A stretch of DNA of 64,000 nt from contig CAMVOY010000005.1 of the NCBI GenBank assembly GCA_947169235.1, positions 1 through 64,000 of the forward strand, read 5' to 3'. Within the stretch, counting starts at the first letter, position 1; the number at the start of each line of letters is the position of its first letter. Shown here one piece after another: positions 27,453 to 35,363 of the stretch. The stretch is from an uncultured Lachnospiraceae bacterium. Its GTDB lineage: Bacteria; Bacillota; Clostridia; Lachnospirales; Lachnospiraceae. Below the pieces are notes generated by a model. That model ran no database searches. It was not told the DNA's origin and saw only the letters and a program-made list of their open reading frames with translations. The translations under genes and the position numbers were made by a program.

Positions 27453-27529
27453 GCCGAGCGGCGGTAGTTTTCTTCCGAGGAGCACTTAATAAGTGCGAGC
27501 GAGGAAGAAAAGCTACCATAGCGCTCGGC
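27453..27529. repeat. Long hairpin element upstream of cvfB
   Basis: Nested inverted repeats: GCCGAGCG (27453-27460) with CGCTCGGC (27522-27529), GGTAGTTTTCTTCC (27463-27476) with GGAAGAAAAGCTACC (27503-27517), and a central GCACTTAATAAGTGC (27482-27496). A further GCGCTCGGC occurs at 27372-27380. The element fills the gap between two minus-strand genes and may act as the terminator of the thioesterase gene on the minus strand. Confidence 0.75.
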
Positions 27530-27534
27530 TTTGA

Positions 27535-28245
27535 TTACTTGGATTTGAATTCGCTGATAAAGTATGGCACACTCTCGTCATTTTCGAAGACGACGTAATA
27601 CATGCCGTCGCTCCCACCGGCCCTTACCCGCATGTTATCCTTATGATGCGCCGCATTACGATATTCGGCACGCAGCTCCGCAACATCATAGCCCATCGGC
27701 AGAAAGCCCACCGCCTGCCGTATATACTGTCCGTTGTTCATATGTCCGTTGGAGTCAAGTAACGACGGATTCACATATATGCTTCCGACTTCAGGCAATC
27801 CCTCGGGATAGTCAACCTTTCTCGAAACCGAATAATCCATATCGTAAGGAGGCTCGGTGCCATATCCCTCGCTTTCTTCCTTGTCGATCCTCGTTGGTTT
27901 CATATTCTCGGAATCAAAGTAGAACCAACGTGAATCCGCATAAGCGAGGACCTCGTGTTCCGGGGTTTCCATGAGAAAGTTTCTCTGTCCAAAAATACCC
28001 GAGAATTTGTATGCCCAGGTGTGAACATCAAAGTATTCGCCCATATCGGGACGTCTCACAAAAATAACATGCCATGCGGATACGAGCCATGCACGGTGTC
28101 GTTCTGCCAAAAAAGCAGCAGATCTGCCGATGTCCTCGCTGTGGAAAAGGGCAGTGTCCTGCATCGCATTTACTATTGATTCTATGCCTATTTTTCTGTC
28201 GATGTCGATGCGACTGTATGAGACGCGATCATGAAGCGTGTACAT
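27535..28245 (-). CDS. Acyl-ACP thioesterase
   Basis: A 236-residue double hot-dog protein of the bacterial acyl-ACP thioesterase family, related to plant FatA/FatB. The first hot-dog starts at VSYSRIDIDRKIGIESIVNAMQD; the second holds LLDSNGHMNNGQYIRQAV (about residues 162-179), where the Asp, Asn and His of the family's active site are expected. It releases fatty acids from acyl carrier protein. Length is normal. A GGAGG sits before the ATG on the minus strand. It reads in the same direction as cvfB but is separated from it by a long hairpin. Confidence 0.88.
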   Translation of the reverse strand: MYTLHDRVSYSRIDIDRKIGIESIVNAMQDTALFHSEDIGRSAAFLAERHRAWLVSAWHVIFVRRPDMGEYFDVHTWAYKFSGIFGQRNFLMETPEHEVLAYADSRWFYFDSENMKPTRIDKEESEGYGTEPPYDMDYSVSRKVDYPEGLPEVGSIYVNPSLLDSNGHMNNGQYIRQAVGFLPMGYDVAELRAEYRNAAHHKDNMRVRAGGSDGMYYVVFENDESVPYFISEFKSK

Positions 28246-28332
28246 AGGTGTTTCCTCCGATTTTTTTTAGTTTAGATGGATGAATGTCGAACTCAGGGAG
28301 ACGTGCCATGATTCCCCGCAGGATGATATGGC

Positions 28333-28374
28333 AAGAGACCCGGCCACTGCCCGTCGGCAGTTACCGGGTCTCTT
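28333..28374. other. Strong hairpin between thioesterase and YjfB-like genes
   Basis: AAGAGACCCGG (28333-28343) pairs with CCGGGTCTCTT (28364-28374), with an inner CACTGCC/GGCAGT stem. No T-run follows in either direction, so it is not a classic intrinsic terminator, though its place just behind the YjfB-like gene suggests a role in 3' end formation. Confidence 0.7.
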
Positions 28375-28409
28375 ACACACTATCCATAAAGAAAGGAGAA
28401 AGAAAGTAA

Positions 28410-28604
28410 TTAAACTCTTAAATCAATGTTAGCACCCAATCCCGGGTTGATGGACTGCTCCATCATCTGTGTGAGCTCGGCTCCCATCTGCTCCTGCATA
28501 TCCATGGCCTTACTCAACATAGCTATCCCCACACCCTCCATGGTGCTGTTCTGAGATGATATCGCAGCATATCTTGCGATGTCAAGCCCGTCAGAGATTT
28601 CCAT
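28410..28604 (-). CDS. YjfB-family small protein (putative motility protein)
   Basis: A 64-residue protein. The motif pattern IAMLSKAMDMQEQMGAELTQMM (about residues 27-48, a few residues fewer when quoted in parts) is that of the YjfB family: a short N-terminal region, a helix with a KAMD core, and a hydrophobic, glycine- and asparagine-rich tail (NPGLGANIDLRV). Family members occur in flagellated Firmicutes and are annotated as putative motility proteins; the role is not known. The ATG at 28604 has AGGAGGTG six bases upstream; a longer in-frame opening to 28703 has no ribosome site. It has its own extended -10 promoter. Confidence 0.8.
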   Translation of the reverse strand: MEISDGLDIARYAAISSQNSTMEGVGIAMLSKAMDMQEQMGAELTQMMEQSINPGLGANIDLRV

Positions 28605-28634
28605 AGGCGACACCTCCTTGTATCGTGTGATAAC

Positions 28635-28663
28635 ATTGTACCACAGAATTAGAAAAAAATAAA
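28635..28663 (-). promoter_or_regulatory. Promoter of the YjfB-like gene
   Basis: On the minus strand: weak -35 TTTATT (28658-28663), 17-base spacer, TACAAT (28635-28640) with TGG just before it. An A/T-rich tract upstream (to about 28740) could act as an UP element. Confidence 0.55.
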
Positions 28664-28742
28664 GCATTTTTTTAAAAAAAACAATTTTTTTTTGGAAAAG
28701 CAAGAAAATTGACGATTTTTCGTATTTTTTTTGAAAAAAGTG

Positions 28743-28771
28743 TTGACAAGTGTAGAATAAATTGCTATACT
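28743..28771 (+). promoter_or_regulatory. Promoter of the NlpC/P60 gene
   Basis: Consensus TTGACA (28743-28748), 17-base spacer, TATACT (28766-28771) with TG at 28763-28764. This is one of the strongest promoters in the window. It diverges from the YjfB-like promoter about 100 bases away. Confidence 0.85.
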
Positions 28772-28851
28772 AAACTCGTATTTTGTTAATAGATTTGTAA
28801 CAACTCCGCATATTATGTCGAGGGAAGTGCGGAAAATAGGGAGGTTGGTTC

Positions 28852-30267
28852 ATGAATAAGGGTAGACTGATCAAGGCTGTGCTAGGTGCCGGCTGTATCA
28901 TGTCTCTGGGACTTATCGCATCAGCAACTACGTCCAGATCCACGACGATCTGTACGGAGACTGAGCTTGCGGGGATGTCCTATACACTGGATATGTTTTG
29001 TTCACTCCAGTCTGTCGTCGGCAGTGATCCTGAGGCTATAGTGGCATTCGCGGATATGCTCGGCGGTAACGCAGCGAGTGGCACCAGCGTCACGGGAGAA
29101 GCGCTGGTACAGGAAAAGGCAGGAGAGGACGGCGAGGTTAAGGACGCATCTGAGTATGCAAACGTCGGTATCTCCATTGCAGCAGATTATGTAAATATCA
29201 GAAAGCAGCCAAATACGGATGCAGAGATCGTCGGAAAGCTTTACCGCGGGAGCGCGGCTACTATAGTAAGCAATGAAGGTGAATGGGCTTTCATCAAATC
29301 CGGTTCGGTCGAGGGATATATCCGAAAGGATTATCTGGCCATCGGATACAGCGCAGAGAAGCTTATCGATGAGTTCGGAACAAAATGGGCGACAGTCACG
29401 ACAGAGACACTTCGTGTTCGTGAAGATTCAAATGAGAATGCGACAGTGATCACGCTCGTTTCTCAGGATGAGAGTTACCCGGTTGTTAAAGAGTTTAACG
29501 AGTGGGTAAAGATAAATGTCGATGATGACTGTATCGGATATGTTTCAAAGGATTACGTAAGGATCACCGTACAGTTCAAGAAGGCGGTCTCCATCGAAGA
29601 GGAGAGAGAAGAACAGCGCCGTAAAGAAGCTGCTCAGGCTGCTGAGAACGACAATAACAACGGTTCACAGAATAACGGTAACAACCACAATAACAACGAC
29701 TCCAACAACAATAACGGCGGCGGTAATAACGGCGGCGGAAACGGCGGTGGAGGCGGTGGCCATTCCGGCGGCGGAAACGGCGGCAATGGCGGTGGTCATT
29801 CAGACAATGACGGCGGCGGGTCCGGCGGAGGCGGCGGAAACGACGGCGGCGGTGGCGGAGGCCACGATGATGATGACCAGGGCGGCGGCGGAGCGCTTGC
29901 CGATGGCGACGGAGAGTCGATCGCATCCTACGCGCTTCAGTTTGTCGGCAACCCGTACGTATACGGTGGTACTTCACTGACAAATGGAACAGACTGTTCA
30001 GGATTTACAATGTCAGTATTCAGACATTTCGGTATCACCCTTCCGAGAACATCGAGCTCTCAGTCAGGTGTCGGAAGACGCATAAGCTGGAGAGATGCTC
30101 AGGCAGGAGACCTGATCTTCTACGGAAGTGGAAATCATGTATCGCACGTAGCGCTCTGTATCGGAGGCGGACGAGTAGTACATGCATCGAATGCTCGTAC
30201 AGGTATCAAGACAAGCCCGATCGATTATCGTACACCGATCACGGCGAGACGAGTTCTTAATTCATAA
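28852..30267 (+). CDS. Secreted SH3-domain NlpC/P60 cell-wall hydrolase
   Basis: A 471-residue protein: signal peptide (about 1-26), two SH3b domains (about 105-170, ADYVNIRKQPNTDAEIVGKLYRG; and 178-245, TETLRVREDSNENATVITLV), a charged segment, a long low-complexity linker of Asn then Gly, Asp and His (about 265-350), and a C-terminal NlpC/P60 peptidase (about 360-471). The catalytic Cys is C382 in NGTDCSGFT and the His is H432 in HVAL. NlpC/P60 enzymes cut peptidoglycan stem peptides at D-Glu-diamino-acid bonds; the SH3b domains likely bind the wall. The linker is a pure Gly-rich spacer encoded by GGC repeats. A terminator follows. Confidence 0.93.
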   Translation: MNKGRLIKAVLGAGCIMSLGLIASATTSRSTTICTETELAGMSYTLDMFCSLQSVVGSDPEAIVAFADMLGGNAASGTSVTGEALVQEKAGEDGEVKDASEYANVGISIAADYVNIRKQPNTDAEIVGKLYRGSAATIVSNEGEWAFIKSGSVEGYIRKDYLAIGYSAEKLIDEFGTKWATVTTETLRVREDSNENATVITLVSQDESYPVVKEFNEWVKINVDDDCIGYVSKDYVRITVQFKKAVSIEEEREEQRRKEAAQAAENDNNNGSQNNGNNHNNNDSNNNNGGGNNGGGNGGGGGGHSGGGNGGNGGGHSDNDGGGSGGGGGNDGGGGGGHDDDDQGGGGALADGDGESIASYALQFVGNPYVYGGTSLTNGTDCSGFTMSVFRHFGITLPRTSSSQSGVGRRISWRDAQAGDLIFYGSGNHVSHVALCIGGGRVVHASNARTGIKTSPIDYRTPITARRVLNS

Positions 30268-30273
30268 TTATTA

Positions 30274-30311
30274 CAACCCCTGCTTTTTGAAAAGCGGGGG
30301 TTGATTTTTTC
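30274..30311 (+). terminator. Intrinsic terminator after the NlpC/P60 gene
   Basis: CAACCCCTGCTTTT pairing with AAAAGCGGGGGTTG (one bulge), followed by ATTTTTTC. It lies directly before the -35 box of the next promoter. Confidence 0.85.
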
Positions 30312-30340
30312 TTGAAAAATAACAAGAGCTGTAGTATAAT
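30312..30340 (+). promoter_or_regulatory. Promoter of the DUF1858 operon
   Basis: TTGAAA (30312-30317), 17-base spacer, TATAAT (30335-30340). It probably drives the three small genes and the aminopeptidase gene behind them, which are closely spaced. Confidence 0.75.
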
Positions 30341-30395
30341 ACTTCTTTGAAGTGCTGAGGGGTTAGCCGAAGGCACGGGAAAGGAGAAACAAGCC

Positions 30396-30626
30396 TTGGA
30401 AGAAAAAGAGATGGTAAAGGAGTATGCAACTCCGGATGTAAAGATAAATGATCTTTTGCAGGCTCATCCTGATGCGTTTATCGCATTATTAGAGTGCGGT
30501 ATGGGCTGCGTGAGCTGCCCGTCAGCAGCTGTTGAGACACTGGCAGAGGCCTGTGTGGTGCATGGGCTGGATGTTGAGGATGTATGCGATTACGTGAATC
30601 ATTCCCTCGCAGAAAAGGAGAGCTGA
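30396..30626 (+). CDS. DUF1858 protein (hybrid-cluster-protein-associated redox disulfide type)
   Basis: A 76-residue protein of the DUF1858 family. The motif GCVSCPSA (CxxC), followed by ETLAEACVVHGLD, is diagnostic; the two cysteines are thought to form a redox disulfide, and relatives are found fused or next to hybrid-cluster and other redox proteins. It apparently uses a TTG start at 30396, with AAGGAG nine bases upstream; the next ATG, 15 bases on, has no comparable site. The next gene begins three bases after its stop codon. Confidence 0.85.
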   Translation: MEEKEMVKEYATPDVKINDLLQAHPDAFIALLECGMGCVSCPSAAVETLAEACVVHGLDVEDVCDYVNHSLAEKES

Positions 30627-30629
30627 CAT

Positions 30630-30869
30630 ATGAATAAGGAAGAAATGACTTCAAAGATGATGGAGTTTCTCGATGCAAAGACCGCAGCTGAGAAGATCCG
30701 TATATTTGAAGATATGAGGGAAGCTGATGAACACATTCTCGCAAACATAGCTGTGAGCCTGGATGTTATCATAGATGATAAGGCTGATAATTATGAAAGA
30801 ATCATGTCTGAACTGAAGCTCAGAAAAAGATTCGAGGTAGATGCTGACAGACTTTCAGGCTTGAGGTAG
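30630..30869 (+). CDS. Small helical protein of unknown function
   Basis: A 79-residue, highly charged protein predicted to be mostly alpha-helical ([40 protein letters not shown]). I recognise no domain. It starts three bases after the DUF1858 gene and 13 bases before the next small gene, so it is part of the same operon. Codon use looks like that of its neighbours. Its AAGGAG-like site lies in the preceding gene's last codons. Confidence 0.65.
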   Translation: MNKEEMTSKMMEFLDAKTAAEKIRIFEDMREADEHILANIAVSLDVIIDDKADNYERIMSELKLRKRFEVDADRLSGLR

Positions 30870-30882
30870 GATTGGAGATATT

Positions 30883-31116
30883 ATGCGGGAGATGGAGTTC
30901 AAAATGGAGCGTCCGGGGTTAGTTAAGGAAGGCGACGCGGTACAGATAACGGAAGGTGTTCTGCCGAGTGCATATTATTACACTATAGTACCTGCCGTAG
31001 CGATGTCCGCGAACTATACTCTGAGAGAGAGATTAAGCTCCAGAGAGGGTATTGTTAAGGAGATACGTGAGAACGAAAAAGGTTTTTATGTAGTAGTAGA
31101 GTTTGATGAGGACTGA
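30883..31116 (+). CDS. Small protein of unknown function
   Basis: A 77-residue protein with the look of a small beta-barrel: alternating hydrophobic residues in [15 protein letters not shown], an aromatic stretch [12 protein letters not shown], and a C-terminal strand [21 protein letters not shown]. The last part resembles an SH3-like or KOW-like fold, but no family is recognised. It lies between a small helical protein and the aminopeptidase gene, 18 bases before the latter. Membership in the operon is the main support for its being real. Confidence 0.65.
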   Translation: MREMEFKMERPGLVKEGDAVQITEGVLPSAYYYTIVPAVAMSANYTLRERLSSREGIVKEIRENEKGFYVVVEFDED

Positions 31117-31134
31117 CAGAAACGGAGGCATAAA

Positions 31135-32503
31135 ATGGAACGCGAAAATGCATGGAAAAAGTACAAAAAGAAAGACATAAACGAGCTCGAAAAAATCAAC
31201 AAAGAATACAGGTTATTTTTATCTGAAAACAAGACCGAAAGAGAGTGCTGCGAGTATGCTGTAAACGAGGCGAAAAAAGCCGGTTATGTTGATATAGAAG
31301 AGTTAATAAAAAAGGAAAAAAAGATCCGTCCCGGAGACAAAATATATGCAGTAAATATGAACAAAAGTCTCGCTCTTTTTAATATCGGAAAAAAGCCTCT
31401 CGAGGAGGGCATGGCCATACTCGGTGCGCATATCGATTCGCCACGTATGGACGTAAAACAGAATCCTCTTTATGAGGATACTTCACTGGCTTATCTTGAT
31501 ACTCATTACTATGGCGGTATAAAGAAATACCAGTGGGTGACCGTGCCGCTTGCGATACACGGTGTGTTTGTAAAAAAGGACGGAACGGTGGTTCCGGTAT
31601 GTATAGGTGAGGACAAGGATGATCCGATATTCTGTGTGACTGACCTGCTGATACATCTCTCACAGGAGAACATGGACAAAAAGGCTTCTAAGGTAATAGA
31701 GGGAGAGGCTCTGGATATCCTGGTGGGATCACAGCCGTTGTCGGAAAAAACAAAGGATGAAAAAGAAGAAAAAGAAGCAGTAAAAAACAACATCCTTAAA
31801 CTGTTAAAAGAAAAATATGATGTAGAGGAAGAGGATTTTCTGTCAGCGGAGCTCGAGATAGTACCGGCGGGCGCGGCCAGAGAGTCCGGCATAGACCGCA
31901 GTATGATCATGGCGTACGGACAGGACGATAAGGTGTGTGCGTTCACGTCTCTCAAGGCGATGCTCGCAGTGGATGCGCCGGAGCACACGACATGCTGTCT
32001 TCTGGTCGACAAAGAGGAGATCGGTTCGGTCGGAGCTACCGGAATGAGATCACAGTTCTTTGAGAATACTGTAGCGGAACTCGTGGGATGTGCGGGAGAC
32101 TATGACGACCGGTTGGTAAAGAGATGTTTAAAGAACAGCCGCATGTTGTCTTCGGATGTAAGCGCCGCGTTTGATCCGACCTACGCATCTGCTTATGAAA
32201 AGAAAACTGCCGCGTACTGCGGTAGAGGGATAGAGCGGAAGCAACGATGCCAACGCAGAGTTCATGGCCCGCATCAGAGGGATACTTGATGATGCCGGAG
32301 TGAACTATCAGACGGCGGAGCTTGGAAAGGTAGATGTCGGAGGAGGCGGAACCATCGCCTACATCATGGCTCTGTACGGAATGGAGGTTATCGACTGCGG
32401 AGTGGCTGTGCTAAATATGCATGCCCCATGGGAGATCACCAGCAAAGCTGATATATATGAAACCGAAAAGGGTTATGAGGTATTTTTGAAAAACATTTTT
32501 TGA
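31135..32503 (+). pseudogene. M18-family aminopeptidase gene with internal deletion and frameshift
   Basis: An M18 (aspartyl aminopeptidase-like) zinc peptidase gene in two frames. The first part (31135-32289) matches the family up to about residue 366, including zinc ligands in GAHIDSPRMD, YGQDDKVC, DKEEIGS and SSDVSAAFDP. After CGRGI the reading turns to unrelated sequence and stops. The family sequence resumes in the +1 frame as SGSNDANAEFMARIRGI (from about 32235) and runs to 32503, including the last ligand in MHAPWE. The usual stretch between GxGI and SGSNDA, about ten residues with a YTGSRGK-like motif, is missing, so a short deletion rather than one skipped base is likely. The enzyme would be inactive unless the break is an assembly error. 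Confidence 0.85.
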
Positions 32504-32512
32504 GATAATGGC

Positions 32513-32541
32513 AAAATAGGGCGTGATACGCCCTATTTTTT
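32513..32541 (+). terminator. Intrinsic terminator after the aminopeptidase gene
   Basis: AATAGGGCGT (32515-32524), loop GAT, ACGCCCTATT (32528-32537), then TTTT. It separates the small-gene operon from recA. Confidence 0.88.
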
Positions 32542-32668
32542 GTCTAAACCGCTATTTACGAACAGTGCTATCTGTGATATGATATCCATAGTGGTTCATC
32601 CTTTCGTGTGTTATATCCGGGCTTTGGTGGAGCCGGGATGGTGCGCGGAATTTTTTTTGAAAAAGTAC

Positions 32669-32697
32669 TTGACAACGACCTGTACATCGTGTATCAT
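32669..32697 (+). promoter_or_regulatory. Promoter of recA-recX
   Basis: TTGACA (32669-32674), 17-base spacer, TATCAT (32692-32697). The LexA boxes lie just downstream, over the expected transcription start. Confidence 0.82.
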
Positions 32698-32706
32698 AAG
32701 GTCATA

Positions 32707-32739
32707 CGAACAAGCGTTCGTTATACGAACAGGTTTTCG
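32707..32739 (+). promoter_or_regulatory. Two LexA (SOS) operators at recA
   Basis: Box 1, CGAACAAGCGTTCG (32707-32720), is a perfect CGAAC-N4-GTTCG palindrome, the Gram-positive LexA site. Box 2, CGAACAGGTTTTCG (32726-32739), has one changed base in its right half. The centres are 19 bases apart, about two helical turns, so two LexA dimers could bind on the same face. This implies DNA-damage induction of recA and recX. Confidence 0.9.
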
Positions 32740-32754
32740 AACAGGAGGAGAATC

Positions 32755-33834
32755 ATGTCAGAGAATACGATAGAGAGAGATCCGAATAAGGTTAGAGCGC
32801 TGGAGTCAGCGATCGCACAGATTGAGAAGCAGTATGGACAGGGTTCCATCATGAAGCTGGGAGACAACACACACCTTCAGGTGGAGGCTACACCGACAGG
32901 CTCGTTGAGTCTTGACCTGGCTCTGGGAGTAGGCGGTATACCGAAGGGAAGAGTCGTTGAGATATACGGACCGGAGTCCAGTGGAAAGACTACAGTGGCT
33001 CTCCACATGGTGGCAGAGGTTCAGAAGCGCGGAGGTATCGCAGGTTTTATCGATGCGGAGCATGCGCTCGATCCGGTATATGCGAGAAACATCGGAGTAG
33101 ATATCAATGAATTATACATATCACAGCCTGACAGCGGTGAGCAGGCGATGGAGATCACTGAGACGATGGTACGTTCAGGTGCCGTGGATATCGTTATAGT
33201 TGACTCTGTTGCAGCCCTTGTTCCGAAGGCTGAGATCGATGGAGATATGGGAGATTCACATGTCGGACTTCAGGCCAGACTGATGAGTCAGGCTTTGAGA
33301 AAGCTGACCAGTGTTATCAACAAGTCAAACTGTACGGTCATCTTCATCAACCAGCTCCGTGAGAAGATCGGCGTTATGTTTGGAAACCCTGAGACCACGA
33401 CAGGTGGTAGAGCTCTTAAGTTCTACGCATCCGTACGTATGGAGGTACGCAGGATAGAGACTCTCTCACAGGCAGGGGAGAAGATCGGTAACCGTGTACG
33501 TGCAAAGATAGTAAAGAACAAAGTAGCTCCGCCGTTTGCCGAGGCTGAGTTTGATATCATGTTTGGAAAGGGTATCTCCAGGGAGGGTGATGTCCTTGAC
33601 CTGGCGGCAGCTCAGAATATCATCGTAAAGAGCGGTGCCTGGTACAGCTACAAGGATGAGCGTATCGGCCAGGGACGCGAGAATGCGAAGGCTTTTCTTG
33701 CGGAGAATCCGGAAATATTTGCCGAGGTTGAGCAGGCAGTCAGAGACAAGTGTCTTGCAAAGCCGGATGAGGCTGACGGTCAGGCTCAGGAACAGTCAGG
33801 CAAAAAGGCTGATAAGGCTGCAGAGGCCAAATAA
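32755..33834 (+). CDS. recA: Recombinase A
   Basis: A 359-residue RecA with the Walker A motif GPESSGKTT (about residues 68-76), the Walker B region [12 protein letters not shown], the DNA-binding loop and the conserved [20 protein letters not shown]. It forms filaments on single-stranded DNA, promotes strand exchange and stimulates LexA self-cleavage. The ATG at 32755 has AGGAGGAG six bases upstream; an in-frame opening at 32608 would read through the promoter and LexA boxes and is rejected. The C-terminal tail is lysine-, glutamate- and alanine-rich, as in other clostridia. recX follows with a one-base overlap. Confidence 0.98.
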   Translation: MSENTIERDPNKVRALESAIAQIEKQYGQGSIMKLGDNTHLQVEATPTGSLSLDLALGVGGIPKGRVVEIYGPESSGKTTVALHMVAEVQKRGGIAGFIDAEHALDPVYARNIGVDINELYISQPDSGEQAMEITETMVRSGAVDIVIVDSVAALVPKAEIDGDMGDSHVGLQARLMSQALRKLTSVINKSNCTVIFINQLREKIGVMFGNPETTTGGRALKFYASVRMEVRRIETLSQAGEKIGNRVRAKIVKNKVAPPFAEAEFDIMFGKGISREGDVLDLAAAQNIIVKSGAWYSYKDERIGQGRENAKAFLAENPEIFAEVEQAVRDKCLAKPDEADGQAQEQSGKKADKAAEAK

Positions 33835-34316
33835 TGGAACAGCAGTCTGTATGCTATCCGGACGAGGAGTCGAAAAAGGCCACCGAAAAGGCGATGGCTC
33901 TGCTCCTACACAAGGACAGAACGAAACGGGAGCTCATAGACAAGCTGAGAGGCGCGAAGTTCTCGGATGATGCTGTTGCATTTGCACTCGAGTATGTGAT
34001 CTCATACGGATACATAGATGATCTCAGGTATGCGAGGAGTTATACCGATTATCACAAGACTTCAAAGAGCAAACGTCAGATCAGACAAAAGCTCAAAGAA
34101 AAGGGCATATCGGATGATATCCTTGCGGATGTCTTTTCGGAGTACCTGACTGAAGACGGAACAGATCCCGAAGAGGTCGCCATTCGCGCACTGGTTGAGA
34201 AGAGACTAAGGGGAGTCGATGTATCAGCGCTTACATATGAGGAGAAGCAGAAACAGATGAGATATCTCGCAGGAAAGGGGTATCCTACTGATCTGATAAG
34301 GCGTGTATTTCCTTGA
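33834..34316 (+). CDS. recX: Regulatory protein RecX
   Basis: A 160-residue RecX-family protein of helical repeats: RTKRELIDKLRGAKFSDDAV, then YGYIDDLRYARSYTDYH, and SKRQIRQKLKEKGISDDIL. RecX limits or remodels RecA filaments. Start and stop overlap recA as TAATG, so translation is coupled and the two share the LexA-controlled promoter. Confidence 0.93.
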   Translation: MEQQSVCYPDEESKKATEKAMALLLHKDRTKRELIDKLRGAKFSDDAVAFALEYVISYGYIDDLRYARSYTDYHKTSKSKRQIRQKLKEKGISDDILADVFSEYLTEDGTDPEEVAIRALVEKRLRGVDVSALTYEEKQKQMRYLAGKGYPTDLIRRVFP

Positions 34317-34342
34317 CGCGTTTGAGATGCGTGTGATATAAT
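34313..34342 (+). promoter_or_regulatory. Promoter of the MoxR-DUF58-transglutaminase operon
   Basis: TTGACG (34313-34318, overlapping the recX stop), 18-base spacer, TATAAT (34337-34342) with TG at 34334-34335. A hairpin begins two bases after the -10 box. Confidence 0.75.
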
Positions 34343-34343
34343 G

Positions 34344-34380
34344 GGGGAGTCTGAGATACTCAGACTCCCCGTATTATTTT
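34344..34380 (+). terminator. Hairpin nested in the MoxR promoter (probable recX terminator)
   Basis: GGGGAGTCTGAG (34344-34355) pairs perfectly with CTCAGACTCCCC (34359-34370), 12 base pairs with a three-base loop, followed by GTATTATTTTAA. It is well placed to end recA-recX transcription, but it also overlaps the expected start site of the downstream transcript. Confidence 0.7.
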
Positions 34381-34406
34381 AATCTTATCATGGAGTGGAG
34401 TCATAT

Positions 34407-35336
34407 ATGGATTTAAACAGATTGACAGAGATCAGGTCCGAGGTCGGAAAGATAATAAAGGGCAAGGACGAGATCATATTGAAGATACTTGCGGCCATCC
34501 TTGCCGAAGGTCATATTCTGATGGAGGATATCCCGGGAGTCGGGAAGACCACCCTTGCGACCTCATTTGCAAAGACGATGTCTTTGGTATATCACCGTGT
34601 TCAGTTTACACCCGATGTTCTTCCGAGTGACATTCTCGGGTTCTCAATGTATGACAAGCAGACAGATAAGTTCGTATTCAGGAAGGGATCGGTTTTCTGC
34701 AATCTGTTTCTGGCGGATGAGATCAACCGAACCTCGCCGAAGACTCAGTCGGCACTGCTTGAAGCGATGGAGGAGAGGCAGGCAAGTGTGGAGGGACACA
34801 CGTGGAAGCTTCCTGAGCCCTTTATAGTCATCGCCACACAGAATCCGTCAGGAGCATCCGGGACACAGCTACTGCCCGAATCACAGCTCGACAGATTTAT
34901 GATACGTGTATCGATGGGCTATCCCTCACACAAGGATGCCGTAGAGATACTGAAGACTGAGGTATGGGAGAACTTAGATTCCGTAAGACAGGTGGTTACA
35001 CTCGAGGAACTCTCGGCTCTTCAGCAGTATGTAAAGACAGTTACGGTTCATGATTCGATCTACGAGTATATAGTATCGATAGTTGAGAAGACCAGGAATC
35101 ATGAATATTTCATAAGCGGGGCATCACCCAGAGCAACTATAGCGCTTCTTCGTATGTCGAGATCTATGGCAGTGCTTTCCGGCAGAGATTTTGTGACGGC
35201 AGAGGATGTTCAGCTCGTCGCATCAGATGTTCTGGCACATCGTGTAAAGCTCAGCGCCAGAGCCGCTGCGGAGGGAAAGAAAGTTGATGCCTGTGTCAGG
35301 CAGCTGATGGTGGAGATCACTCCGCCACGAATGTAA
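34407..35336 (+). CDS. MoxR-family AAA+ ATPase
   Basis: A 309-residue MoxR ATPase: Walker [16 protein letters not shown] (about residues 42-56), Walker [21 protein letters not shown], sensor 1 IATQNP and a C-terminal lid with [12 protein letters not shown]. MoxR proteins act as chaperones or metal-insertion and assembly factors for partner proteins, usually those with VWA or DUF58 domains encoded next door, as here. The ATG at 34407 (GGAGTGGAG upstream) is preferred over one 12 bases earlier that has no ribosome site. Confidence 0.92.
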   Translation: MDLNRLTEIRSEVGKIIKGKDEIILKILAAILAEGHILMEDIPGVGKTTLATSFAKTMSLVYHRVQFTPDVLPSDILGFSMYDKQTDKFVFRKGSVFCNLFLADEINRTSPKTQSALLEAMEERQASVEGHTWKLPEPFIVIATQNPSGASGTQLLPESQLDRFMIRVSMGYPSHKDAVEILKTEVWENLDSVRQVVTLEELSALQQYVKTVTVHDSIYEYIVSIVEKTRNHEYFISGASPRATIALLRMSRSMAVLSGRDFVTAEDVQLVASDVLAHRVKLSARAAAEGKKVDACVRQLMVEITPPRM

Positions 35337-35363
35337 GACGAACGCCCGACAGAAAGGATTGAT

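Noticed and set aside
29576..29983. Arginine/histidine-rich open frame on the minus strand and an alanine-rich one on the plus strand
   Set aside because: Both are shadows of the Gly-rich linker codons of the NlpC/P60 gene, without ribosome sites.
32608..32754. N-terminal extension of RecA
   Set aside because: It would translate the promoter and LexA operators; the start at 32755 has a strong ribosome site and matches the family length.
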